From Maribacter zhoushanensis (GTDB lineage Bacteria > Bacteroidota > Bacteroidia > Flavobacteriales > Flavobacteriaceae), in assembly GCF_029350975.1 (NCBI RefSeq), contig NZ_JARKMR010000002.1, positions 744,001 through 808,000 on the forward strand: 64,000 nt of DNA. The letters are read 5' to 3'. The notes under the pieces are model-generated. The model did no database searches, was not told the DNA's origin, and worked only from the letters and a program-made list of their open reading frames with translations. This document shows, piece by piece, positions 1 through 6,919 of the stretch. Both the position numbers and the translations under genes were made by a program. The first letter of the stretch is position 1; each line of letters opens with the position of its first letter.

Positions 1-1
1 A

Positions 2-1357
2 ATGATTACCGTATCAGCTACTGCCGTGCGTTTTGCTTTTGATATTCCCGCTCAATTAAATTGGTACCCTACCAACATGTGGTTTGTAGTCATCGTTTTT
101 TGCGTTGGACTCGTAGTGGTATCCATTGCGTTATATGGATTTAATGCAGTATCTGAATTTTCAGGTATTTGCGCACCTTGGCTTTTTGTAATGTTTACGA
201 GCGGTGCCATGGTATTATTACCAGCTCTTTCTTTAGATGTATTGGGCACTACATTACCTAATGGCTGGAACGATTTGATATCACTCGGAGACCAATCCAT
301 ATGGACAGGAGTAGATAGTGCCGGCAAACCCGGTATTGGCCTGGTTGAAGTCATTGGCTTCGCTTGGGCAGCAAATACAATTACCCATTTCGGATTAATA
401 GATATGGCTTTGTTACGTTTTGCCAAAAAGAAATCTTACGGTCTTGCCACCAGCACAGGCATGATGTTTGGGCACTATGTGGCTTGGATAGCTGCAGGGA
501 TTATGGGAGCAGGTGCAGCAGTTATCATAGGTAAAACTATTGTAGAACTAGACCCGGGAGACGTTGCATTTTACGCATTGGGTTGGTCTGGTTTTGTTAT
601 CGTAATAGTTGCCGGATGGACTACTGCAATTACTAACCTATACAGAGCTGGATTAGCTGCACAGGCTATATTTCACAAACATTCACGTAAGAAAACAACC
701 ATTGTGGTTGGCTTGATTACCATTAGCATTGCTTGTTTTCCATTTGTATTTTCACAAATACTGCCACTATTAACTTATGCCGGTTTATTGGTCGTGCCTG
801 TTGGTGGTATTGTGTTCGCTGAACATCAGATATTTCCAAAGATTGGATATACACGTTATTGGTCATCTTACCGTAACCTAACTTTTAGCACACCTGCAAT
901 TGTATCATGGGGATTAGGGCTGGTATTCGGTTTTGGCTTGAATGCATTAAACGTTATGTCATTCTTCTATCTATTTATACCTACATGGATTTTCACCATC
1001 GCTATTTACACGGTTCTTGCTGGCAAATACGGAGCCAAAAACAAGTACCCACAAGCTGAGGAAAAAGAAAGACTACGAAATGAACAAATTGAAGCATACC
1101 AAGAAGAAAAAAGCAAACTAGAGACTAAACCTAAGAAAGACACTTCGGTACTATCTAAGGTTATAAAACTGGTGTCGATCATTGCACTTATAATTACATT
1201 GGTATTGGCAGGTATTGTACTGTTTGACAGTGCAAACGAAAATATCTATGTTGAAAATAGAGAAACATTTTATCGCTATGCCTTTATATGTACCGTAACT
1301 TACTTTGTTACTGCTTATTGGGCATTACTACGTGGCAAATCAAAAAAACTAAGCTAA
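2..1357 (+). CDS. NCS1-family (purine/cytosine permease-like) transporter, 5' truncated
   Basis: Integral membrane transporter of the NCS1 (purine-cytosine permease-like) type. About ten hydrophobic segments are visible in the first 350 residues. The segment GWTTAITNLYRAGLAAQ (around residues 203-219) is the most NCS1-like part. A charged Lys/Glu-rich cytoplasmic stretch (about 345-385) separates two final hydrophobic segments. The reading frame is open at base 2 and the first visible Met lies inside what looks like a membrane segment, so the true start is upstream of the window. The stop is 2 nt before the mannitol dehydrogenase start, so the two are almost certainly co-transcribed. The substrate is unknown: the fold suggests a nucleobase or related solute, while the neighbour suggests a polyol. 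Family confidence is good, substrate confidence is low. Confidence 0.75.
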   Translation: MITVSATAVRFAFDIPAQLNWYPTNMWFVVIVFCVGLVVVSIALYGFNAVSEFSGICAPWLFVMFTSGAMVLLPALSLDVLGTTLPNGWNDLISLGDQSIWTGVDSAGKPGIGLVEVIGFAWAANTITHFGLIDMALLRFAKKKSYGLATSTGMMFGHYVAWIAAGIMGAGAAVIIGKTIVELDPGDVAFYALGWSGFVIVIVAGWTTAITNLYRAGLAAQAIFHKHSRKKTTIVVGLITISIACFPFVFSQILPLLTYAGLLVVPVGGIVFAEHQIFPKIGYTRYWSSYRNLTFSTPAIVSWGLGLVFGFGLNALNVMSFFYLFIPTWIFTIAIYTVLAGKYGAKNKYPQAEEKERLRNEQIEAYQEEKSKLETKPKKDTSVLSKVIKLVSIIALIITLVLAGIVLFDSANENIYVENRETFYRYAFICTVTYFVTAYWALLRGKSKKLS

Positions 1358-1359
1358 AA

Positions 1360-2841
1360 ATGACAAAAGAAATCATGCTGAATAACAGTAATTTAGCAGA
1401 AATAAGCAAACAATTACCTACTCCTACATTTGATAGGGCATCACTTAAAATAGGTATAGTGCACGTTGGTGTTGGTGGTTTTCATAGAGCCCATCAAGCT
1501 TTTTACACACACTTACTTCAAGAAAAAGAAAATGCCGCTGAATGGGGAATTTGTGGTGTTGGGCTACGAGAGGGTGATCAAAAAATTCATGACGTTTTGC
1601 AAAAACAAGACGGCATGTATACGTTGATTATAAAGCATCCGGATGGTAAAATAGATTCTCAAGTATTAGGTTCTATCATCGACTTTAAATTGGGATATGA
1701 TACACCAGACGTGGTAATTGAACAAATGGCACATCCTGACACAAAAATAGTGTCGTTAACTATTACCGAAGGAGGCTACAATTTTAATCCGGCAACGAGT
1801 GAATTCGATTTTGAAAATGCAGATGTACAACACGAACTTAAACATCCAAATAGTCCTAAAACTATATATGGGTTTTTAACCGCTGCCATTAAAAAAAGAA
1901 AAGAAGAGGGTTTACCAGCATTCACCGTGATGTCTTGTGACAATATTCAACATAATGGTGATGTTGCCAAAGAGATGTTATTGACCTTTGCAAAAAAGCA
2001 AAATGAAGAATTAGCGACATATATTGAAAAGGAAGTAAGTTTCCCTAACAGTATGGTAGATCGTATAACTCCTGTAACTACCCAAGCAGATATTGATTAT
2101 TTAGAGAACACATATGGTCTAAAAGATGAATGGCCTGTAACTTGTGAGCCATTTATTCAATGGGTAATTGAAGACAACTTCTCTAACGGAAGACCAGAAT
2201 TTGAAAAAATTGGCGTACAGTTTGTACCAGATGTAAAGCCATATGAAAAGATGAAATTACGTCTTTTAAATGCAGGTCATTCCGTACTTGGTATTTTAGG
2301 GGCTATACATGGTCACCTAACTATAAATGCTTGTATGGAAGATGATTTGTTCGTTACCTACTTAAGGGCATTCATGGACAAAGAAGCCACTCCGGTGTTA
2401 GACAAACTAGAAGGTATAGATTTATCTGCCTACAAAGACAGTTTACTAGAAAGGTTTGCCAACCCTAACATTAAAGACAGTGTTAGCCGTATTTGCTCTG
2501 AAAGTTCCGCTAAATTGCCTAAATTTTTAATTGCTACAATTCAAGATAATTTAGCAAACGGCGGAAGCATAAAATTTGCCACTTTAGTTATTGCTGCATG
2601 GTGTTATTACAGTGATAAAGGAGTCGATAAAGATGGCAACCCCATTGAGATTATTGATGCTATGCAAGAGCAATTGCACCTAGCTGCAAGCAAAACCCAA
2701 ACAGACCCGTTGGCATTCATAAGACAAGAATCACTATTCGGCAACCTAATAAATGAAAATAAATTCACGAATCTCTATAGCGATTTGGTTCAAAAAATTT
2801 ATGCCAATCCCAACATCAAAGAAATAATGAAAGCACTTTAA
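1360..2841 (+). CDS. Mannitol 2-dehydrogenase (long-chain polyol dehydrogenase)
   Basis: Predicted cytoplasmic NAD-dependent oxidation of D-mannitol to D-fructose. The product is 493 aa, the usual length for polyol-specific long-chain dehydrogenases. The N-terminal Rossmann motif is VGVGGFHRAHQ. The catalytic signature K-x4-N-x2-H is visible as Lys299, Asn304 and His307 (KLRLLNAGH), matching Lys295/Asn300/His303 known from the Pseudomonas enzyme. The open frame extends to 1288, but that extension overlaps the permease. The ATG at 1360, 2 nt after the permease stop, gives the normal family N-terminus. Mannitol is a major brown-algal carbohydrate, which fits a marine flavobacterium. A related uronate or arabinitol dehydrogenase activity cannot be excluded. 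Confidence 0.88.
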   Translation: MTKEIMLNNSNLAEISKQLPTPTFDRASLKIGIVHVGVGGFHRAHQAFYTHLLQEKENAAEWGICGVGLREGDQKIHDVLQKQDGMYTLIIKHPDGKIDSQVLGSIIDFKLGYDTPDVVIEQMAHPDTKIVSLTITEGGYNFNPATSEFDFENADVQHELKHPNSPKTIYGFLTAAIKKRKEEGLPAFTVMSCDNIQHNGDVAKEMLLTFAKKQNEELATYIEKEVSFPNSMVDRITPVTTQADIDYLENTYGLKDEWPVTCEPFIQWVIEDNFSNGRPEFEKIGVQFVPDVKPYEKMKLRLLNAGHSVLGILGAIHGHLTINACMEDDLFVTYLRAFMDKEATPVLDKLEGIDLSAYKDSLLERFANPNIKDSVSRICSESSAKLPKFLIATIQDNLANGGSIKFATLVIAAWCYYSDKGVDKDGNPIEIIDAMQEQLHLAASKTQTDPLAFIRQESLFGNLINENKFTNLYSDLVQKIYANPNIKEIMKAL

Positions 2842-3239
2842 TTGAACAATAAGTCAATTTTAGCTAATACAATTAATTCAGATTTATTATTTCCTGAGAA
2901 AGAATCTGCAATAGCCTTGGCCGTTTTTTTGGTCAAGGCTTTTATTTTATCTGAAAATGCATGAGGATGAATTTTATAGAACTCTTTAAATTCATCAAAA
3001 CACTCCTCACTACTTTTTGTAGTCTCCATTAAAACATCGAATACAATTTCAATTTGGTTTGCGGCATCTGTACCGTAGCGATCGGTAAAATCATCTATAT
3101 ATAACCAATCTTCTTTTACGTATTCTTTAACCTTTTCCCATTCATTATTATGTACGGTACCATCACTTATGGCCACAGCATAAAAAAGCTTACCTAAATT
3201 TTCATAGAGTCCGTTCATTGTCTTCGCTGTATTTTCCAT
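2838..3239 (-). CDS. TerB-like small acidic helical protein
   Basis: 133-aa soluble protein, predicted all-helical. The N-terminus (NLGKLFYAVAISDGTVHNNEWEKVKEYV) resembles the acidic TerB/DjlA-N-type fold, in which an Asp-Gly-x-(V/I) turn is followed by a helix starting with a Glu; the turn here is SDGTVHNNE. Function is unknown; TerB-like domains are linked to metal or stress responses but no mechanism follows from this sequence. Its stop codon overlaps that of the convergent mannitol dehydrogenase by 4 bp, and it diverges from the sensor-kinase gene across a 92-bp gap, so it could share regulation with that module. The family call is tentative. Confidence 0.6.
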   Translation of the reverse strand: MENTAKTMNGLYENLGKLFYAVAISDGTVHNNEWEKVKEYVKEDWLYIDDFTDRYGTDAANQIEIVFDVLMETTKSSEECFDEFKEFYKIHPHAFSDKIKALTKKTAKAIADSFSGNNKSELIVLAKIDLLFN

Positions 3240-3296
3240 AGTAACAATTTTAGTTGATTTCAGCGTAAAAATATGAAGTAACCAATAATTTTAATA

Positions 3297-3308
3297 TGAC
3301 AATAATCA
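3297..3308. promoter_or_regulatory. TGA-N6-TCA half-site pair (possible Crp/Fnr operator)
   Basis: TGACAATAATCA, a TGA-N6-TCA arrangement like the core of Crp/Fnr-family sites, lies 24 bp upstream of the kinase start in the 92-bp divergent gap. The spacer is not palindromic, and a match of this type is expected roughly once per 3 kb in DNA of this composition, so on its own it is weak. It gains some weight from the much better palindrome upstream of the linked Usp gene. Confidence 0.3.
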
Positions 3309-3319
3309 GTGTTAATTGA

Positions 3320-3327
3320 TATATTTG
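3320..3327 (+). promoter_or_regulatory. -7 box TATATTTG of the kinase promoter
   Basis: Perfect match to the Bacteroidota -7 consensus TAnnTTTG. Only 4 nt separate it from the ATG at 3332, so a transcript from here would be essentially leaderless. It may be fortuitous. Confidence 0.4.
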
Positions 3328-3331
3328 ATAT

Positions 3332-4843
3332 ATGCAGGATTTTCAAGAGAATAGTGACATTTTCAATTTACTTTCAGAAGGTGTTTCAGAAGGTATTATT
3401 GTGGTAGATTCTAACCAAATAGTAGTAGCCACCAACACTTCATCAGAACAAATGTTTGGTTATGAAAAAGGAGAACTGTTGGGCAAACCCTTGGATGTTC
3501 TCATACCAAAAAGATATCATGCCGGTCATGATGCCCATGTAGAAAAGTTTATTGCAAAAAGTGATAAGCGCCAAATGGGTCATGGTAGAAATCTGTACGG
3601 TATTTGTAAAGATGGTAAAGAATTTCCTGTGGAAGCCGGACTTAATCCGTTTGAGTTTTATGGTTCCTCTTACGTTATGGCATTGGTAATCGACATAACG
3701 GAACGTAAGAACAGAGAAGAAGAACTAAGTCATTGGGCACGTATTTTTGATGAATCATTAAATGAGATTTTTGTTTTTGATGCCGAAAATTTTAAGTTCC
3801 TAAATGTCAATAAAGAAGCACAAAGAAATATTGGTTATTCAATAGATGAATTATTTCAAATGACTCCGGTAGATATTAAACCGGATATGACAACTTCTGA
3901 ATTTGAAAACTTAATATCACCATTACTAAAGAACGAGACCACCAAAGTTAAATTTGAAACAAAACACGGTAGAAAAGATGGCACTACATATCCGGTTGAG
4001 GTACACTTACAATTATCTACACTAGGTGAAAAGAAAGTATATGTAGCATTTATATTAGACATTACAGAACGAAAAAATTACACTGAAAACTTAGAAAATA
4101 TAGTTGAGGAACGTACTCAACAACTTACTGAAGCTTTAGCTGTAGAAAAAGAACTTAATGAACTAAAAACAAGATTTTTATCATTAGTATCTCATGAGTT
4201 CAAAACACCATTAAGCAGTATTTTAACTTCAATAACCTTATTAGGCAAGTATACACAAACAGATCAACAACCCAAACGAGATAAGCACGTTACCACCATT
4301 AAAAATAAAGTAAAATACCTAGACACCATTCTTAACGACTTTTTATCCGTAGAGCGTTTAGAATCTGGTAAGGTCAATTATAAGATTGAAGAATTTCCTT
4401 TAAGCAAAATTGTAAACGAAGTAGTTTATAATAGTAATATGTTACTAAAATCTGGTCAACAGATTCATTATCCAGATAACATAGATGACTTGAACATCAA
4501 TTTTGATGAAAAGACATTAGAGCTGGCATTATCAAACTTGATACATAATGCCATAAAGTATTCACCAGAGGATACTACCATAAATATTAAAGTAGAAATA
4601 TTGAATACTGGCTACTCCATTAAAGTCATTGATCAAGGTATAGGCATAGCAGAAGAAGAGCAGAAACATATATTTAATCGTTATTTTAGGGCAGAGAATG
4701 CATTATTGACCCAAGGCACTGGTATTGGTTTAAATATTGCAAAACAGCATATAGAAAATTTAGGCGGTAGTCTTTTGTTTTCAAGTGTTATAAATAAAGG
4801 GTCAACTTTTACATTATCTATTCCAAAATTGAAAACCAACTAG
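3332..4843 (+). CDS. PAS-PAS sensor histidine kinase (FixL-like first PAS)
   Basis: Predicted cytoplasmic sensor kinase of 503 aa with no membrane segment. PAS1 covers about residues 8-125 and PAS2 about 135-250, each ending in the PAS-C-like DITERK. A short coiled linker follows, then HisKA with the phospho-acceptor His288 (SLVSHEFKTPLSS), and HATPase_c with the N-box (LSNLIHNAIKYSP), G1 (DQGIGI) and G2 (GTGIGLNIAKQ). In PAS1, His66 and Arg86 have the same 20-residue spacing as the haem-ligand His and O2-contacting Arg of FixL (recalled from the family), although non-haem PAS domains can carry the same pair. It lies 3 nt upstream of the receiver-Crp gene, its obvious partner. The signal sensed is unproven; oxygen or redox is a reasonable guess. 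Confidence 0.88.
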   Translation: MQDFQENSDIFNLLSEGVSEGIIVVDSNQIVVATNTSSEQMFGYEKGELLGKPLDVLIPKRYHAGHDAHVEKFIAKSDKRQMGHGRNLYGICKDGKEFPVEAGLNPFEFYGSSYVMALVIDITERKNREEELSHWARIFDESLNEIFVFDAENFKFLNVNKEAQRNIGYSIDELFQMTPVDIKPDMTTSEFENLISPLLKNETTKVKFETKHGRKDGTTYPVEVHLQLSTLGEKKVYVAFILDITERKNYTENLENIVEERTQQLTEALAVEKELNELKTRFLSLVSHEFKTPLSSILTSITLLGKYTQTDQQPKRDKHVTTIKNKVKYLDTILNDFLSVERLESGKVNYKIEEFPLSKIVNEVVYNSNMLLKSGQQIHYPDNIDDLNINFDEKTLELALSNLIHNAIKYSPEDTTINIKVEILNTGYSIKVIDQGIGIAEEEQKHIFNRYFRAENALLTQGTGIGLNIAKQHIENLGGSLLFSSVINKGSTFTLSIPKLKTN

Positions 4844-4846
4844 AAG

Positions 4847-5899
4847 ATGAAAAGAATTTTATTGATTGAGGACGACAAAGCCTTACGCGAGAATACTGAA
4901 GAGCTTTTAGAATTATCCGGTTACAATGTAACAACCGCGCCAAATGGTAAAATTGGTATTGAAACTGCCATTGAAAACTTACCCGACATTATAGTTTGCG
5001 ATATTATGATGCCGGTAGTTGATGGTTATGGCGTTTTAGAAAACCTATCTAATAACGAAAAGACAAAACAGATACCTTTTATATTTCTCTCTGCAAAGAC
5101 AGAACATAAAGAAATTAGAAAAGGAATGGATCTAGGGGCAGATGACTACCTAACCAAACCATTTGAAGAAGAAGAGTTAATGAGTGCCATTGAAAGTCGT
5201 TTAGCAAAGGCAGAACTTCTTAAGCAAATGCAAGATGAAACATCTAAAGAACATGGTGTTTCTGAAAATGAAATGCGTACCATTCATGAACTTAAAAACT
5301 TTTTTGACGATAATGGTGAGCTTACTAATTTTAAGCAAGGAGAAACTATTTATGAAGAAGGCGCACGCTCCAATAAAATCTATCTTGTTTTAAAAGGGCT
5401 AATTAAATGCTATAATATGGACTCTGATGGTAAAGAACTAATCACTTCTTTACCCAAAGCTGATGACTTTTTAGGCTTTACCTCTTTTTTGAACAATGAA
5501 CCGTATCAGGAATCTGCCACAGCACTTGTAGACGTAGAACTTGCAGGCATATCAAAAGAGAACCTAAAAGATATATTGAATGAGAACAAGACTATCTCAT
5601 TAGAATTAATGGAGCTGTTATCTGCCAATATTTCTAATATTAAAGCTCAATTATTACAAATGGCATACAGTTCTGTACGCAGAAAAACAGCACAGACCCT
5701 ACTACAGTTTGCTGATATTATGAATACCAAGCCAGATGAGCCAATTAGAATATCTCGAAACGATTTAGCCAGTGTAGCAGGTATTGCTACTGAAAGTTTA
5801 ATACGAACACTGTCAGGTTTTAAAAAAGAAGGACTTATAGCTATAGAAGGAAGAAACATTCAAATAGTTGAGCTCAAGGCATTACAATATGTGAATTAA
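4847..5899 (+). CDS. Receiver-Crp/Fnr fusion response regulator
   Basis: 350-aa transcription factor in which a CheY-like receiver (about residues 1-120) is joined to a cyclic-nucleotide-binding-type effector domain (about 150-265) and a Crp-type winged helix (about 270-345). Receiver residues visible are the acidic pair in IEDDKA, phospho-acceptor Asp52 (CDIMMP) and the conserved Lys in LTKPF. The DNA-binding helix region reads ISRNDLASVAGIATESLIRTLSGFK, typical of Crp/Fnr regulators. No Fnr-type N-terminal Cys cluster is seen, so control is probably by phosphorylation from the adjacent kinase rather than by its own iron-sulfur centre. The likely nearest target is the Usp gene, whose promoter carries a Crp/Fnr-like palindrome. 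Confidence 0.9.
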   Translation: MKRILLIEDDKALRENTEELLELSGYNVTTAPNGKIGIETAIENLPDIIVCDIMMPVVDGYGVLENLSNNEKTKQIPFIFLSAKTEHKEIRKGMDLGADDYLTKPFEEEELMSAIESRLAKAELLKQMQDETSKEHGVSENEMRTIHELKNFFDDNGELTNFKQGETIYEEGARSNKIYLVLKGLIKCYNMDSDGKELITSLPKADDFLGFTSFLNNEPYQESATALVDVELAGISKENLKDILNENKTISLELMELLSANISNIKAQLLQMAYSSVRRKTAQTLLQFADIMNTKPDEPIRISRNDLASVAGIATESLIRTLSGFKKEGLIAIEGRNIQIVELKALQYVN

Positions 5900-5907
5900 T
5901 TGAAATC

Positions 5908-5919
5908 TGATATATATCA
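5908..5919. promoter_or_regulatory. 12-bp palindromic Crp/Fnr-like operator
   Basis: TGATATATATCA is a perfect palindrome of the TGA-N6-TCA form. Its centre (5913.5) is about 40-42 bp upstream of the start point predicted from the -7 box at 5943-5950, the classic class II activator position. No -33 TTG element is seen at the expected place, as is common for activator-dependent promoters. The candidate binder is the receiver-Crp protein encoded just upstream. Confidence 0.6.
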
Positions 5920-5942
5920 TTTATTAAGTTTCCATATGGATT

Positions 5943-5950
5943 TACATTTG
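5943..5950 (+). promoter_or_regulatory. -7 box TACATTTG of the Usp promoter
   Basis: Perfect TAnnTTTG match 17 bp before the Usp ATG; predicted start point near 5954. Confidence 0.6.
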
Positions 5951-5967
5951 TAGAGTAAGTCACATGA

Positions 5968-6804
5968 ATGAAACATATTTTAATTCCCACTGATTTTTCC
6001 GATAATTCTTGGAATGCACTTGAATACGCTGTGTGCTTTTTCAAAAATATGCAATGCACTTTTTATGTATTGCATGTAGATGATTTAAGCAATTCTGACA
6101 TCGCCGCCAATTCATTTGTGACACTAAATTCAAAAGAAAAAATTAGCGTAAAAGATAAACTCAACAATACTATTGACCACATAAAATCTTGTTGCCCAAA
6201 TACTGCACATAAATACATTATACTTGAGGAATACGGAAACTTCATTGATATTACAAGAAAAACAGTAGAAGAGAAAAAGATAAACCTAATAGTTATGGGC
6301 ACAAAAGGTGCCTCAAGTTTAAAAGCTACCATTATGGGCAGTAATACGGGTAATGTCATTACAAAAATTGCCTGTAACGTACTGGTAGTACCAAATAACA
6401 TCATTGCAAAAAAACCATCTAAAATTGCTTTTCCTACAGATTTCAATTTGTTCTACACCTACCCTATATTGAATTCGATAACAGAAATTCTTGAAATTTC
6501 TAATGCGAAATTAGAAGTATTACATATGTCGCAATCAAGACCAAACTTTACAAACGCACAAGTAATTAACAAAGCATATCTACATGATTATTTAAAAGAA
6601 ATATGCACTGAAAGCCATAGCTTTGAAAACATTCTTGGCAAGAACATTAGAGAAGCCATAGTAGCACACATTGCCGATAACAAAATTGAAATGCTCACTA
6701 TGGTCGCTAAAAATTTAAACTTGTTTCAGCAGTTGTTCTTTAACAACGCCTTAGAACAACTTAGTTACGAAACTACGGTACCTTTATTGGTTATGCATGA
6801 GTAA
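5968..6804 (+). CDS. Tandem universal stress protein (two UspA domains)
   Basis: 278-aa cytoplasmic protein with two Usp folds, about residues 1-145 and 150-278. The first has the ATP-type loop IVMGTKGASSLKATIMGSNT, matching the G-x2-G-x9-G-S/T signature, and starts with the typical ILIPTDFSDNSWNALEYA strand-helix. The second (KIAFPTDFNLFYTYPIL) is degenerate and lacks a clear nucleotide loop. Usp proteins accumulate under stress, oxygen limitation or growth arrest. An in-frame-independent ATG lies 4 nt upstream at 5964, but the ATG at 5968 gives the family N-terminus. It is separated from the regulator by 68 bp containing its own promoter and palindrome, so it is probably a direct target of the two-component pair. 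Confidence 0.88.
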   Translation: MKHILIPTDFSDNSWNALEYAVCFFKNMQCTFYVLHVDDLSNSDIAANSFVTLNSKEKISVKDKLNNTIDHIKSCCPNTAHKYIILEEYGNFIDITRKTVEEKKINLIVMGTKGASSLKATIMGSNTGNVITKIACNVLVVPNNIIAKKPSKIAFPTDFNLFYTYPILNSITEILEISNAKLEVLHMSQSRPNFTNAQVINKAYLHDYLKEICTESHSFENILGKNIREAIVAHIADNKIEMLTMVAKNLNLFQQLFFNNALEQLSYETTVPLLVMHE

Positions 6805-6893
6805 GTACTATGTTTTAATGATATGGGTTAAAAATTAAGTTTCTTCCACATTTCAAACAATAACATAACATATGTAATTAGCCTTCAAAATCG

Positions 6894-6901
6894 TACTTTT
6901 G
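6894..6901 (+). promoter_or_regulatory. -7 box TACTTTTG of the uvrA promoter
   Basis: Perfect TAnnTTTG match ending 18 nt before the ATG at 6920, implying a very short leader. It supports the downstream start and separates uvrA from the Usp unit. Confidence 0.55.
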
Positions 6902-6919
6902 CAACTTTGCTATGAATAC

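Noticed and set aside
1288..1359. 24-codon N-terminal extension of mannitol dehydrogenase
   Set aside because: It overlaps the permease coding end; the ATG at 1360 gives the standard 493-aa enzyme.
6899..6919. TTG start for uvrA
   Set aside because: The codon lies inside the -7 promoter box; the ATG at 6920 matches the family N-terminus.
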